The notes below the pieces were generated by a model. That model worked only from the letters and a program-made list of their open reading frames with translations, searched no databases and had not been told where the DNA came from. Position numbers and translations under genes: made by a program. From Enoplosus armatus (lineage: Eukaryota; Chordata; Actinopteri; Centrarchiformes; Enoplosidae): 64,000 nucleotides of DNA. The stretch is taken from NCBI RefSeq assembly GCF_043641665.1, contig NC_092196.1, positions 18,081,692 to 18,145,691 of the forward strand, in the 5' to 3' direction. Every line of letters begins with the position of its first letter. Position 1 is the first letter of the stretch. Below, piece by piece: positions 1 to 14,771 of the stretch.

Positions 1-1616
1 TTATATACAGTTGTACTACCAAATAGCATCAAAAGTTTTCCACAAACTATCCTTATCTCACACTCACTTCAACACTGGAAACTAGGATATTTATTCTTAA
101 CACAACAGCAGTAAACTCCACCAGTGCTCGCATAAATTGCCACCCACTGGGACTGCAGAGAGAGCGTGGCGACGTTAAAAGTTAAATGCTCCCAAAATTC
201 TGCCTGCCAGCTGAGCAGTAATAATAAACAGGAATGCAGATAAATCTATTGAATTGAACATGTGCTCTGACTCTGTCTCATCCAAAAGTGAAAACAAAGT
301 GGTGAATAAGCAACTCTCTTGCTGCCTCTCCAGGAGTCAGACACTAAGCTTTAGAAAATAAAAAATACTCTTCAGACTTCAAACTTCAGACTACTTTTCA
401 GTGCTAGTGTCATGGTCAAACTGACCTCAGACTGTAGTCAACTGACATCTTGCTGAAGAGCAGCTGAGTGGAGGCGACTCAGCTCCTCTTAATTGCGTGC
501 TGTGATCAGTGGGGATACGAGAGAGCATCACGAGGACGAAGATGTGATCTTGAGAACTAAAAATTAATTGCCATCAACTTTGTTTTTTTGGCACTTTTGA
601 TGCAGATTTCCAAAAATAGGCATGTGGCCTGCACTCAAAGATCAGGACAGAGTTATTAATCTTTAAAAGGGAAGACAAGAGGGACAGACTGCTTTTGGTA
701 ATAGGCCATCATCACTTGTCATGTAGTTTTCCCTGGAAGATTGCTTTGGGGAAGGCAAGTTATTTTTGACATTACATCAGTGACCTAGATAAACACCTCA
801 GGATACTTCACTGTATTGAAGCATGGACATCTCTGTATTACCTTGTAACTGACTTGTAAGGGACAACTTTGCAATCAATTGACCGTTAGCTAACATCCTC
901 CCCCAAACAGTGAATGTCCAATCATAGCTTTATCAACCTTAACTAGGCTCGGCACATGTTGAAGTAGAGGGCATGGGGCTGCAATAAAATATATTCAACA
1001 TTTAGTTTGAGTTTGGAAGGTGGTGCCTTTATTAGCATTTCAAAAACACAAAAATAAGTCTAAGAAATTGATCAAACTGTGTGTTTATGTGCTATAAACT
1101 GTAATCCTTAGCATGTCTAGCTAACTAGCACTACCTACAGTGGTAGACAAGTGTTACTTAGAGGGCAAGAAGCATATCATCAACTAACAACATGGGTTTG
1201 TGGGGATACAGCTTATGTTGAATAAAGCCCAATTCATGGAATGCTGGAAGCTGGTCCTGGATGCTATCAGAGTTTAGGCTAATATTAGCAGCCCTGTCCT
1301 GCGCTTTATTGGATTTGGGGTAGTGTGCACTGCCAACACTACTCGAGACAGCGTTACGTTTGCCAAACTCATCACTTAGTCCTCATCCTAACACCCTTCA
1401 AGTTGTAAGGTTAAAAGTAAACCATACTGTAAATATGAACAAGTGTGTAAACGGGATTATGTTAGAACTACAAATAATAAACTGATACTGAACTGATATT
1501 TAGAGGAATAAGTTCTACAATACAATAGAAGAACAATACTGTTCTTTAATTCCATGTCTTAACCATGGACTAGCAAGGATGCTGATCTGTTAGCTCTCCT
1601 TTTATAGGAAGGGTTC

Positions 1617-1662
1617 ACACACCTTGAAACTAACAACACCTACAGCTCAGCATTCAACACAA
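1617..1662 (+). repeat. Tiny LINE reverse-transcriptase fragment
   Basis: This short stretch closely matches part of the LINE remnant at 9427-9487: both contain an ACACCT/ACACTTTGAAA-like lead, AACAACACCTACA, then GCTCAGCATTCAACACAAC. The copy here lacks about 21-22 bases between the two blocks. No similarity continues after 1662. It is a decayed scrap with no coding capacity. Confidence 0.5.
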
Positions 1663-4600
1663 CAATAAATTCAGTAAAGCAACCACACAGAAACAGCAGC
1701 ACAGGGATGCGTTCATACTGTTGTAGTGGATATAAAATTATTCTGACAGATGTGTGGCATGACAAAGGATAAATCTTTTAGGTTAAATCTCAAGTGACTT
1801 GAAGCTTTCTTTACATTTGAAGACATCAATGGATTTTTCACCGGTAATCTCGTACACTTGTCAGGTCTTGAGGGACCCGAGTGTGTCAGAGGCTCGTCTT
1901 TGACTTATAGATTGTCCGTATCACAACACTTACGGCATTACTGCATTGTGCATTCGTGGTTCTTTTCAATTTTAAATGTCAATCTGGGTTTCGCATGTTG
2001 TTAAGTCTTCACACGCGTCTCCATGGTGAAATATACTCTCATGCTAATATAATATCTCTGTGAAGGACAAGCTCCGTCATGGTACGCAAGAACAATTCAT
2101 CACATATTCTATCTGCTGTCACTGAACACTAACCAGTGATCCTTCATGTGCATTGATCTGTGCGAAAACATACACACACGAGCAGGTACTTGTTTTTGTT
2201 TTTTTAAAAGGACAGGGCAGCGTTTATTTAGGATGTAATGACACTCCAGATAACAACTGAACCATCGCATGTACAAACACACTCTCAGTAATGCAGGTAC
2301 GAGAAGAAAAAGAGCACGTTGATTCAAGTAATGACACAATCTGCCTCTTTTGTTTTCCTGTTTCTCTGCTTTTTATAGAAACCCAAACATACAATGAGAT
2401 CTCTGAGCAGGTTTATGACCTTCCTCTTATGAATGAGAAACAAAGACGAGCAGACTGCAGATTTTTTTTATCTTTAAGTGGTTAGTGTTGGTCCCAGAGA
2501 GCTCACCCACACAACACCAGACACACAGAGAGACATGAGGGAATATCTGCTGTTGACAACCTGTAATAAAAGCAACGCAGGCCGCAAATGGTGATTATTT
2601 TCAATATAAATGGATTAAGCCATTGCTTTTTCTTTAAAGCAAATTATTTAACTCATTATTACCAGCTGCGACAGCGTGTGGCTGCTATTGTTTTCACCTT
2701 GTGAGTCTGTGTGGGTGTTTATATGTCTATTGGTGGACAGATTTTGTCAACACGATAGCATCACAACCGTGCAACATGCAGTCACGAAACTTTACAGGTG
2801 TGTAGTTGTTGTTTTTGCATAAGTTTGAGGCACTTAATCAGACCGAAAGTTAAACATCTTTATTTTCTTCTAACATCATTTGCACAACAGCAAAGGACAA
2901 ACAAACAATTCACATTCTCAAAACACTCCTTTCCTGGTGGCAAGTAAATGAAATTCTCCACAACTCACCATTAACTCTTGGGCTCAACCCTCCATTTCCA
3001 ATAAATTAAGAATTAAGAATTCTGTTTTCCCAACATGGGAGAAGAAAAACACATATCACATAAAAAATACAACACGCCAGACGACCACTGCTGCTTTCAA
3101 AACTCTTGCACTTACAATCCTCTGTTGAAAATGTGATTGGTTGCAGAGTAACTTCCAGCTGATGCACAGCCTGCAAGCAGCTACATGAACAAGTTCACAG
3201 CTGAGAAAATCCACCACTGTGATGAGTGATACAAGAGCTTTAGCGACTTTAGTTTGCAGACATGCTGGTAGGTACTGATCCAAATGCTGATCAAATGTTT
3301 TACAGGTCTTGGTCTGATTAAGACAACTTTGGAGCTCAAAATAAACCTTAAATATCCATGGAATTAGAGTGCTGTATGGTCTCAGTGCAGTGTGTTCCTC
3401 CTGTCTGTTTTGTTGAACCTTTGAAAGGTTGCTGAGAAGAACAGCTGTGGTGTTGCTGTATTTAGACATGCCTGGTCTGAGTACCAGTATCTATAAAAAC
3501 TACCAGAATCTGTATTTATGAAAATAATTGGCTGCAGGTGTCAAAAACTGCAGCAGCTTCCCTTTCCTATAGGTGGTGCAAGCTGGTCTGCAGCTGTTTA
3601 AAACAGCTGGATGTTACTGGCAGGGTTTTGGTTTCTGGTGCATTAATGCCATTGTGTGGGCTTGTTTAACAAAAACAGCAACAGATAAAAACAAACTAGC
3701 TAAATGGATGGCTGTACATGGAGGGAAAAACAAGATCTTTTGAAGACATTCGTACATACACAGCAGACAGAAAAAACACAAAGCTCTTTCACCACAGACA
3801 TTCGAGTCTTGGCTCATCCTGCTAGCCACTTAATTTGATTTAATAAAATTTCAGTTTTTCTCCCAGAGGGACCAGCAGTTAAAAGCATTCCCGTGTACTT
3901 GTCCTTGAGACCAACCAATGCCGTCATGGCTTTTAACTCTGCCTGCCCTCTCCACATTTCTGTTACTGCTTTACCCACAGCACTGGCCTCAGCCTTCAGT
4001 CACCCTGCAGGACAACCAACTATATACTGACTGCCTATACACTCCACTCTCTGTCCCTGTCAGACAAACAAAGGCTGCTTACTGCAACTTCTCACAACCC
4101 CCACATTCATTTTGTTGCAGCAGTGGATGCAGTTTGAAAGAATTCATCTACAGCATTTCTTGTGCATGTATGGGTAACGGCTCAGGAGACAAGCTCATTA
4201 GAAAATGTGGCCTGATGATGGTGCTAAAGGATAGATCATAAGGTCACCAGAATCAATGGGTTTCTTCTGGGCGGTCCCTGCCTTTATTGGGGCCCTGGGC
4301 ACGGCGTGATAATGGTGGCACCCTTGCCCTCATCCCCACAAACAATCCAGGTTCAGATTTCACAAAACATCGTCTTCCTGTTTGCTTCCATCAAGTGACT
4401 GATTTGGTTTGACATGTTATACTAACATCTCTAAATACATTTTAAAAATAGTATCACCTTTAACCAGCTAGCATCCAGTGATGTCTGATGATTTTTCCAT
4501 GTACACTGGACGTTGGACAGCATCCATAAAGACCAAAGTGGGAAACGGCATCAAACTGCATCACACCAACAATTTGCAGGGTTTCTCCCAAGACATTAGT

Positions 4601-7600
4601 TAGCAAGACTTTAATTAGCACCCATAATTGAAATTACATATTAAACGGGGGAAAGCTATCTACAGATCTACAATACGATTGCATTGTATTAAAAATATTT
4701 ATTTTTCAGCCATCTCAGCACAGTCATTCAGTGCAACTTCAAATGTTCTAACCTGCCCAAAGAAACTAATCAAAAGGCAAAAACCTTTTAGAGCTCCTGC
4801 CTGTACTACAGAATCCAATATTCAAAAGCTACTTTTACTATTTTGCCATCCAGATCTGTCTTTAAAAGGGCCAGAGTTTGTCACATCGTATTATAGTAGA
4901 GTCACAGCACCTCACCTGAAATTAAGAGCTCCTAATGTCCAAAGAAATTATACTTTATTAAATGTATTAAGCTTTCGGGAAAATAAGCCACAGCAAAGGC
5001 CACATATTCAATGAGTGAGGCAATTATTTCGACAGTCATCCAGTAACTAAATTGACAAAGAGATAAAATACATCAGGATTTCTCTGATTTAGCTCAGCAG
5101 GTGATTGAAGAGCAGCGTATCAATGTTGGGAAAAAGCAAGAAGTCGAGAAAAAACTCAAAATTATGTTTTTGTCCCTAGTATGGGTCAAGGAATAAAAAC
5201 ACTGGATCCTACATTTCCCATAATGCAACTCCATAAATTCTTTCATTAGGCCCTCCCTGCCTGGCTTTCCACATGCTGGCTTTCTGTTATAAATTTTCTC
5301 TAAATCCAGGCTGAGAAAATCCTGGTTATTTCTCCGTCTTGACAAAGCTCCTCCAGAATCACAGGCTTAGTACTTCCTATCATGAGTAAACTGATTTTCA
5401 TGTGTAAAACTCTTGAGTTCTCCTTAAAAAATATAATCAAATGATGGTTTGCTATGCACCAAAAACTGCTCAAAGGGTAAACAAACTTACCGACCAATGC
5501 TGAAACGTATCATTTTGCTGATAGCTGATGTTAACTTTTTCGCCTGAATCTGCTCCACATTATGCTCAAGGATGGTTCTCTTTTTTTACAGCATCTAAAC
5601 CAAGGCTGTTCTTTATGTAAATCCTCCATCACACTCTGTTTTACCAATCCTCTCACTCTCTGAGCTCATAAACACCCTCTCTGTTCTCTCAGCTCATAAC
5701 CACCTATTGTGCTAATCCACACTGCCTGCTACAGGTTTAGATAAAGACAAATGACGGCACCCTTGGGCTACACCTGCATATATGCAAACAAAAGTGTGTA
5801 TATATGCATGCATTTACAAGGTGCTCACACAAAAAGATTCACAGAAATAATTTGAGTAATTTCAGTAAAAGCTGTATGTTTCTTGAGAGAAATGAAGTAA
5901 TCTCACTCTCTGAGAGGAGTTAGAGGAGCACATTTGTGTGGTCTGATGTGGTAATTGTCTGTCATCATTTTGCCTGATGTGAGGTGTATGGGTGCCTTGG
6001 TAGAGAGGCAGAGGTGGAAGGAGAGGATGACAGGTTTATCACCACCGCCTGAGCCACTCAGAATAGCCCCCTGAGCCCCAGCACGGACCTCTTACAGACA
6101 TTTTTCTCGCCCCCTGAGCCCCATCTCCCTCACATTGCATTTGGTCACTTGTATATTACAGCAGCCTCTCTCTGGTGCTCTGCTTTCCTCTCTTCCCCTT
6201 CAGCCCTCCAAGCCTCTTCTCCTGTTCTCTGCCATCTATCTGCAGCAACTATTCCCTCCATGTTGACGGCCTCTCCCAGTTTCACCGTATTCCTACTGTA
6301 ATGATGTCTCTCTATCGCTTTTTGCATCTCTCCCTCGCACGTTCTCTCTCACACAGTCTGGGTGTCAGAGTCACGCTGTCACCCTTAATGACAGAGTCTC
6401 ATCTCGGTTTCTCAGCAAGTTTTGACACCCTGGAGGCATAAAGAGCAGGCATGGACCCGACACTGTGGAAAAACACATTTTTAATATCCACCCTCTCTAA
6501 TTGTCTGAATGTACATGTCTTTCATTTTATCTTTCTGTTGCCTAAAGCTGGTTGATACTCTGACTGACTAGAATCTATTTGGGGTGAGCAATGAAGGCAC
6601 TTAGGGAATAATTATTATCGCTATTTGCATGACAATGCCACAGCCTTCAGCATTCCTTCCACATACTGCAGTCTAAGATGAGATTAATTTTGGGTTTCTG
6701 TTCTATTGATTGTATCTGATAATGACGAACCATCCGAAGAAAGCGTATCAATCAGCCGTACTCTGTTGTCTGGTGGGTCCATCTCCTTCTCAACAAAAAA
6801 GAAAACAAAAAGGTCTCTTTTACCAACACTCTTCAATAAAGATGTCTTATCAAAATCCTTTTGTATGTCAACATGAATCTGTAGCTATAGGCTAACTATG
6901 GAAAGTTGATAGTCGGTAGCGTTACTGGCACAGTAACTATCCCTTAAATATGTATAGATGTATTAAGCTATTGAAGGTAGTGTTGCATATCAATGAGCAA
7001 GACAGGACTGGTTTATAGCGAATTGGATCTGCAGGATTTTTGCATCAGTGTGATGACGTACCTTCATTTGTCGACTATTACATTCAGTGGATTAGCCAAA
7101 AGCGGACCAAGTGAAAGGTTTCCCAAAGTGTTTTATAGGAGAGGCTAGGCTAACCTGAAACACAGAGCGCCTCTGCTCATGTCAGAAGAAATTTGAACTT
7201 TACAGCAAACAAGCAGAGGCACGAAAAATCACACATCAAGATATGAAATTACATCAGCTGTGATAGAGGATTTTACCCATATCCCCTGGATACTGATTAG
7301 ACAGGCTGTTGGCATTCTGCTTTACGTGAAAATGTCATTATATGTATGCTAGGGAGACAACGCAGATCTAAAGAAGCCAAACAATACAAGCGGCCCCTGT
7401 GGCTAGATGTGCACGTTCACAAACATCTACTGCTCTGTACTGACGGAACTGAAAATGACTAATTCTTCCTCAGCTGGCCTGCAGCTCTGTATCTGTAGTG
7501 GTATCAAATATTCATTTATATTTATGCACACAGTGTCGGGTTTGGGGCTCTCCGTAAGTGAACAGATTTGATTATGGTAAGAGTATTAATGGCTCAGAAC

Positions 7601-9284
7601 GCAGCCGGGGAGCGAAGAAGAGTCCGTGTCTGGCGGGGGAGAGTTGTAAGTACAATGGAGTAAATGTACAGGACAGGACATCTGATACCCATTCCAGCTT
7701 TATGAATGCTCTCAGCCCCGAGGCTGCAAGATATGGATATGTGTGATGACCCCTGAACTCAAGCCTCTGTGTAAACCGCTACAGCAGCTTTAGGGCTCGC
7801 AGGTGGAGGTTCAATGAAGAGCACACAGGAGAAGACAGAATAGAAAATACTTTGCTGAACTATGCTGTGAGGGTGTAAGAGAGGAAATACATTAAAGTAT
7901 AAAGCAGGACTAGAAGAAGAAGCTCAGGTCAACCGAGAGGCGAGAAGGGACGTAGTTATTCAATCTAGAGCCAACAGTGTTTTTCACATTTCCTGCTGTA
8001 AACACATAATGTTTGGTGTATTTTTCCTGTTGAAAAAAAACATCTGGTGCACACAAGTGATATGTTTCCAGCAATACTGTACAGTTTTGATCCTTGTATG
8101 ATTTTTGCTTTCATATTCTTCAGCCATGGCGGCTTCAAATGTTTCTCCTCATTTTAGACCTCTACAGGCACTCATCAGGGCTGTCCTCTTTCTCCTCCTC
8201 ATTCAAACCTCTTGCCTAAAAAAGCACCTTTCAAAATATAAAAATGTAGCCTCATCAAATATTTAGCAATTTTCTAGCAAAATTGCTAAACATTTGCTGG
8301 TTCTAAAATGATTTGCAGTTCTTCTCAGCTTTGGACTGTTGGAAACATCAAACTGAGAAATCGTGATGCTCATTTTTTCATTACAATCTTCTAGAGACAA
8401 AAGCGCCTTAACTGAATGAAGTTGACGACAACTCGAGTAAAACGTAGAAAAGCGATATTTGCACCTGCTTCGTCCGCAGTTGTTGTTTTACACAACCACA
8501 GCGCGCTTGTTAAGCTGTTAGAGGATTGTTACGAACACGCTAAAGCAACAGCTGCCAGTATGTCACTGTTCTTAGTTTGGTTTGTAAACTTAGCTGCTGG
8601 CTGAGACGGCAGCAGCAGAGGGAGGAGGACAGAGGACAGGAGGCAGGACTGATACTGACGGATGTCTGTCTTCTTCACCCTTTCTAAACTTCACTCAGTA
8701 TTTTGATCTCAGGAATATTATTTGCTTTGCTGACATTTTACATTTGTTTCCAGTGAGATATTATTGAGCGTGTATAGTGAATCTGCTGTTGCTGCTCTAG
8801 AAACAATATTTAGTAATAATTAAAATATAAATCAATTCTAATCCTGCTCTGAATTTATTCTATTGGATAAAATAAAGATAAAATCCTAACCATACCCGTC
8901 CCTACAGCTGGTTAGTGGGTTCACACTGACTTGGAGGATGAACAAATCGCAGTTTAAATCCCGTTGCTGAAGGGGCTGCATCACTTTTTTTTGTACAAGT
9001 TGCATTGTTCAAAATACCTGTAATAGTGTCGTCCACACACGTTTGCATTCAGTTAGGTTGGATTATGTAGACAGTTCAGTTTGTCAGGTACATGACACAT
9101 TGATGACAGTGTCAGTCTCATTTTGCTGCAATAAATGTGACTGAAGTGACAAAGTTGACAAAGATTTCCTTTTGGGACATAATTTGCTGTTGAAAAAAAA
9201 GTAATAAATCGCAATATACTGTATGTACCGCAATACTCAGCATATCACAATATCATCTCACCATCGTTCCTGTACCAAAAATGT

Positions 9285-10014
9285 TCTGCAGTGACTCATC
9301 TAAACTCCCTTCACCTCCATTCTTATGAATTGCTTTGAGAAACACATTAAAAACAACATCCCAGCCAGCCTGGACCAACAGATCCACAGAGGATGCAATC
9401 TCCACAGCCCTTCACTCTTTATACACTTTGAAAATAACAACACCTACATCACAATGCTGCTTGATTTCAGCTCAGCATTCAACACAACCTCCCCTGTGAA
9501 ATTGATTGGCAAACATAGCACTCTGAGCTTGAGTACCACACTCTGCAACTGGATATTGGACTTCCTCACAAACAGACCCCAGACACTCTAGTGTGCTCAG
9601 CTCCCTCTTGTTCCCGCCGTACGCCCACGACTGCAATCCACGACATGGAGAGAACTCTGTTTGCGGACGACACCACCATCATCGGCCGCATTACAAACAA
9701 CGATGACACTTCGTATCGTACGGGGGAAATCAACAATCCTGCAGAGTGGTGCACAGAGAACAACCTACAGCTGATAGAAAAAAGGAGACGACGACACACA
9801 CCCGTGTCTCCATCAGTGGAGCTGAGGTGGAGCAGGTGAACAGGTTCCTGGGAATCAGCATCAAAGAACCTGTCATGGACATCACACATCTCCACGCTGG
9901 TAAAGGAAGCTCAGTGTGTGTGTAGCATAAAAGGGGCTACGAACGTAAATGTCGTTATACAACCTTGTGTTGTAAAATGACCATTAAACGAACCCTTGAA
10001 CCCTTGAACCCTTG
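9285..10014 (+). mobile_element. Truncated non-LTR retrotransposon (LINE) remnant
   Basis: Two frames carry pieces of a non-LTR reverse transcriptase. 9325-9588 gives a CFEKHIKNNIPASLD segment and LLDFSSAFNTTSPVKLIGK, ending in WILDFLTNRPQ. After a frame change, 9591-9839 gives LFADDTTIIGRI, with the catalytic FADD box at 9660-9671, then AEWCTENNLQLIEK. The region between TNRPQ and the FADD box, where the GAPQG-type motif belongs, is missing, so there is an internal deletion as well as 5' truncation. The 3' end at 9990-10014 is three copies of GAACCCTT, a typical LINE tail. It lies in antisense orientation inside asic2 intron 1. The exact clade (Rex1/Babar- or L2-like) is uncertain. It is a dead copy. 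Confidence 0.85.
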
Positions 10015-11014
10015 CATAGTCACCAGATTTATAGTATAAGTGCAGCAATAAAAAAAAAGGGGATATGCCATGTTTTTTTTATGTAGACTTCTTGAGCAAA
10101 GACAAAAAAAGAATCTGAAATCAGATTATTTGATTAGCAACTTGTGCCAGTTTATAGAGCACAGCACAGAGAAGAGCTGGTTATCAGTTATTTTGGGTTT
10201 TTTTTACAATCTATTCATCAACTTTCAGACCTGCATATGCCTGGAATCCATTGTCATTGTTTTACATTTATTCTGTGTGAAAAATGTTCTAGACAAGAAG
10301 ATGTGCCCGTATCTGCTCATCCTCTGCCTCGCTTCGGTGTTAAAACACGGAGCTGAATCAGAATATGTAACGATGTGCGTCATTTAGGAAAAGCAGGCAA
10401 TTCCTTCGACATTTTGCATGCCACGTGTTGCATCTAAAGATGTCTTCTCTTATTTGAGCAGGATGGTGTTTTTTGTTTTTACTTATTCTAGCTAAGGATT
10501 TGTCAAGACAGTGAAGGACGTTCGTACGTAAGTTGGTTTATCAAATCACAGGTGTGTGACACGCACATGCCAAATGTGTGGCAAATTCCTGCAAATCATA
10601 GATTATTTATTGACTAAAAACATTAGCATGGGTGCTGCTGAGGGGATGTCTGCTTATTGTAATGCCAATTCAGCTTCAGACACACCAGACTGTGAGAAAG
10701 AGAATAGTCCTTCACTGGTGACCTTGAAGAGAGACAGCAAGAGAGCTGAGCCAGCATCTCAAGCATTTATCATGCCAGTGTTGAGGACCTGCTATTCATT
10801 CAGGGCACAAACGCACAGTTAATATGAAGGCCATTTGAATGGCAAGCTTTTTACAGCAGGTCAATGAAAAGGACCGTAAAATGTGGGTTCTGTCATAGTT
10901 TTAATTGAGTGAAAATACTATGAGGGTGCACAGGAAAATCAATATGTACATACTGAAGCTGAGAAAGAAGCAAAGAGGAGGAGAGCAACACACACAGCTT
11001 CAAACTGCCAGAGG

Positions 11015-11034
11015 ACACACACACACACACACAC
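11015..11034. repeat. (AC)n microsatellite
   Basis: Ten uninterrupted AC units in intronic DNA. Confidence 0.95.
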
Positions 11035-14000
11035 GTTTCAATATTTACTTTTAAATTAAAATGAAATTTTGATTGCATTATTTTCCTGTAATTAAGCTGC
11101 AATCATCATCAATCATATTCCCTACCCATTTGTCATTTTGTTCAAGAGAGTGAAAAGCTAATTTTCGGCTGATGAATGCACTGGTTATTTGTTTTGTGTT
11201 TCTGTAAAACAACCAACACATTAAACACCAAGACAAAAGGCCTGCGTCCAAAACATAATATAGCTTATAGCAGGCGGGGACAAAGGACAGTATGAGAATG
11301 AGAGGGGTAGTTAAACAGAAGACATGTTAACTTCAAATACAGGATAAAAGTAATAAACATTTAAATCTTTGGCCAATCAGAAAGATCGTTATAATGTTAG
11401 CTGATTTCTTGGTGGGGAGGGGGGCATTTTGCTTTGTTTTGCCCTAATCAATCAGTAGTGATTAATGTATCCGTCCCGGCGACGTCATTTTCAGTTGAAG
11501 CAGTTCACGTTTTTTCACTTTGACCAATGAAATATGTCGAACAGTTATTTCTGTACAGTACGTGTACTTACAACAACTTACGTACAGCTTCGTCGATCTC
11601 TCCACACTTATGTCCCATTCTTAATCCCGCCTACTAGGCTCTGATTGGTCGACTATTTCTCCAACCAATAAAAACAGATGTCAATGGGCACGACATCAGA
11701 CCTATTTGAATTGCTGAGCAAATCAGAGATGTGGTGGCCACTCAGAGGTCTATAACCATGCTTGCCGTTTCTTTCCCATTGCCTATGTCACAACTTTCCC
11801 ACGCTGTCAAAAGGTCCTTTCATTCATAATTTCTTATGTCACCATATCTGCCCTTGGATGCTGCTTTTTAAATATTACTGCGCTCCTGTCATTCTGTCTT
11901 TCAGCACCATGACCTTCAGGACGTTTTGAGAGTTTCGATTTATTTATTCACTTCTTCACCACCACTGTCCAGACTACAGAGGGAACCAGTCCCTTTGGCT
12001 CACCTAAGTCTTCGTTATATATTGCTCTACACTTCCAATTCAAATGATGTATATAGCACCAAATCATAAAAGAAAATTAGAAAAAAGGGGGGGAGCAGCA
12101 GAGGAGTATGGTAGTGAGGTGGCCAAGAAGGCTGGCTATTAAATATTTTCTATTTCCTTGTTATTATGGAATTGAGCGCAAGTTTGTTTATGAATAACTG
12201 TGATGGAGATCCTGCAGATAAGATAAAATGGAGCAGTTAACATCAGGCTTGCAGGACGATTTCTTGGCAGCTGTTAAGAGCCATGATGTGTAAATGCCTC
12301 GATGTCTTATTCCGGCTGATTGTGAATGTGTCTCACTCTCTATTATCCTTTCTTTATCAGGGGATATCACGATAAAGACAGGATAATCAGTGATTTCTTG
12401 CCAAAAGTGTTTGGCTGGTGGCACAGATGTAGTTGTTGCAGGTGTGAAATTTTCTAATTCTCATTTTAAAAATGTTATAGTTAGTTACATTCTGAGTACG
12501 TTTTAGGACAGAGTTTGTAGTTTTATGGACAATATTCTTGCAGATTTAGGTCTTTAAACATCACCAAAACCAAAATCAAGTATTCCAGTATTATTAATCA
12601 CCTCCAGTTTCATTTGGACAGTAGACACTCGAGACAGCTGTCAAAGAGGGACAGGTTGTCATAAATGTTGCTGTTGATCGAGATATTTGTCATAATGAAA
12701 TGTCCTTTCGGGTGTTGAGATTGCACAATAACACAGCAGATACAAGGCTCTGCTGACGTCTGCAAACCAGACAGCTTTGAGCCAGATGAGACATGAGAGT
12801 CTATGTCAAAGGTAGGGCGGTATGGTTTAGTATGAATTTATTCCTGCTAATACTCGCTCAACTCTGAAGACTCGAAATTGCTGTAGGTTGCCAGAGTCGG
12901 TTCATCATGTGGCTTAATTACCGTTTCCTCTTGTTTTGGATTTATAAGTAAGTACCCTATGACACTGCCTTGTGCAGTTTAATGAGCTGTAGCTACACGT
13001 GCACCAAGAGTCTTGTTTAGAGAGGACATTGGAGACCTCGTGTAAATTTAGCCTCAAGGTGTAATTGATGTGCAGAGTGTGCTCTCTGAAATACGATGTA
13101 TTAGCACAGATAGTTCATGTAGCTGCTGAAAATAACAACAGAGAACTGCATACAGGTCATAGAAAACACAGTGACAACAGCGAGATGGTGAGATTTTATT
13201 GCATGTTTTTAGTGCTGGAAGGTGCACAAGAGCCGGTCGTATTGTTCCCCCCAGTCCTCTTGGTCAGTCCAAATGATAATCTGCAACAGGTTCAAAGCTG
13301 CAGTCTCAACATTATATAACATTAAGTTATATAATTTAATTACTTACTGACTTATTATGAAAATAATCCCCCTTTTGACAACAAGGCACCATTAACCGTT
13401 TTCCATATTAGATCATTTTGCCGCTGTGTTTTTTATTGTCTATGAACAATTATTCTTGTGAAAACTGCATGTACACTCAATAACCTACTGCTAGTCTTTC
13501 ATTACAAGTGGTTCAGATCAATTAAAGTAAGTTTTGCTTAATAAACACTCTCATTCTCACCAGGGTTTGCACAGTCCTTAATGATGACTGTGATGCCAAT
13601 AAGTAGTCATGTGTGGCTAACAGCAGGATAAAACAACAATAACAGACTCTGAAAGATGTGCTGTGCTCTTGTATTTAGAGACCATTAAAAACATCTCAAC
13701 CAAACGTGTGACTTTTAGCTGACTATTTTCCTAACATGTCTGACCTGACACTTTAAAAACAGCATCAAACGTCACTATTAAAAATCTATTATCCATTTAC
13801 AAAGTTGCTCGAGTTCATGATCAATGCAAATGACAATAGCTGACTTTCAAAACAAATTTAAAATGAATGTGGTTTTGTTCTTGCCAGGTTTAACAACAAG
13901 CCACAGAAGCTCAAATTTAAACTATAATGTAAATACAAATACGCTGTGAAATATACAGTATAGTTTATAATAGATGATGTTATCTTTGTCTTTGGTAGCC

Positions 14001-14083
14001 GTTGGAAAAACTGGGTTTGCAGACAGAGATAAGAAATAAATTCCAGGATCTTGCCAAAGCTTTTCATACCAAATGGGAAAAAG

Positions 14084-14108
14084 ATTGCATTGCATTGCAT
14101 TGCATTGC
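14084..14108. repeat. (ATTGC)5 microsatellite
   Basis: Five perfect copies of the pentamer ATTGC, an uncommon unit size in this window. Confidence 0.95.
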
Positions 14109-14477
14109 GTTAATTATGCTAATTTCTGACAGGCCACGTTCATCTGGTCTCTACTTCAAATCACCTCAAACATGCATGTGTGAAAATATTAACAGAATTA
14201 GAATATAATACACAATTAAACTGTTCCCACTAATCCACGTGCACGCACTCTGAAAGCATAAAAATGGAAGGCAGCACTCCGGTCTCCCTCTTTTCTTCCT
14301 CGCACTTCGTTCTCTGCGGTGGGCTCTCGGATGGTTTGACAGAGAATTGGTACAAATTAGTGTCTCATTAAACCTGATGAGCTTTACTGAGACTTAGCTT
14401 ATGACCCATGAGAGAGAGGAGGAGGACATGGCTGACACCCACCATACTCACATTGGAGAGCTCACACCCGACACAAG

Positions 14478-14503
14478 CACACACACACACACACACACAC
14501 ACA
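14478..14503. repeat. (CA)n microsatellite
   Basis: Thirteen perfect CA units. Confidence 0.95.
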
Positions 14504-14771
14504 AGGCGGGATGGTGTATTAACAGCTGTGTGATTCTGTAATAATACTTATAAATACATATTAGAGTTGAAGTCATCTTTCTGTTTGAGGGGAATGTGTG
14601 CAGGTATTTTTCTCTTTAAAATATTTACGTTACATTAATGACTCGAACAGGAATGAGTGGCTGTACACTGCAGCCCACACACAGCCAACGCCAAAGCTAA
14701 GTGGCTTCATTGAAATGAATGAGGAAGCAGTATTTTTTGATGCAGTGCTAAACAAACAAGCTATTTGCAGA

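Noticed and set aside
3056..3469. 137-codon minus-strand open frame
   Set aside because: No recognisable domain or splice context and composition typical of intron; length is expected by chance in 64 kb.
4628..5014. 128-codon plus-strand open frame
   Set aside because: Protein is low in structure and unlike any family I know; lies in repeat-rich intron.
9325..9839. LINE open frames as a host gene
   Set aside because: They are frame-shifted pieces of a reverse transcriptase with a LINE tail.
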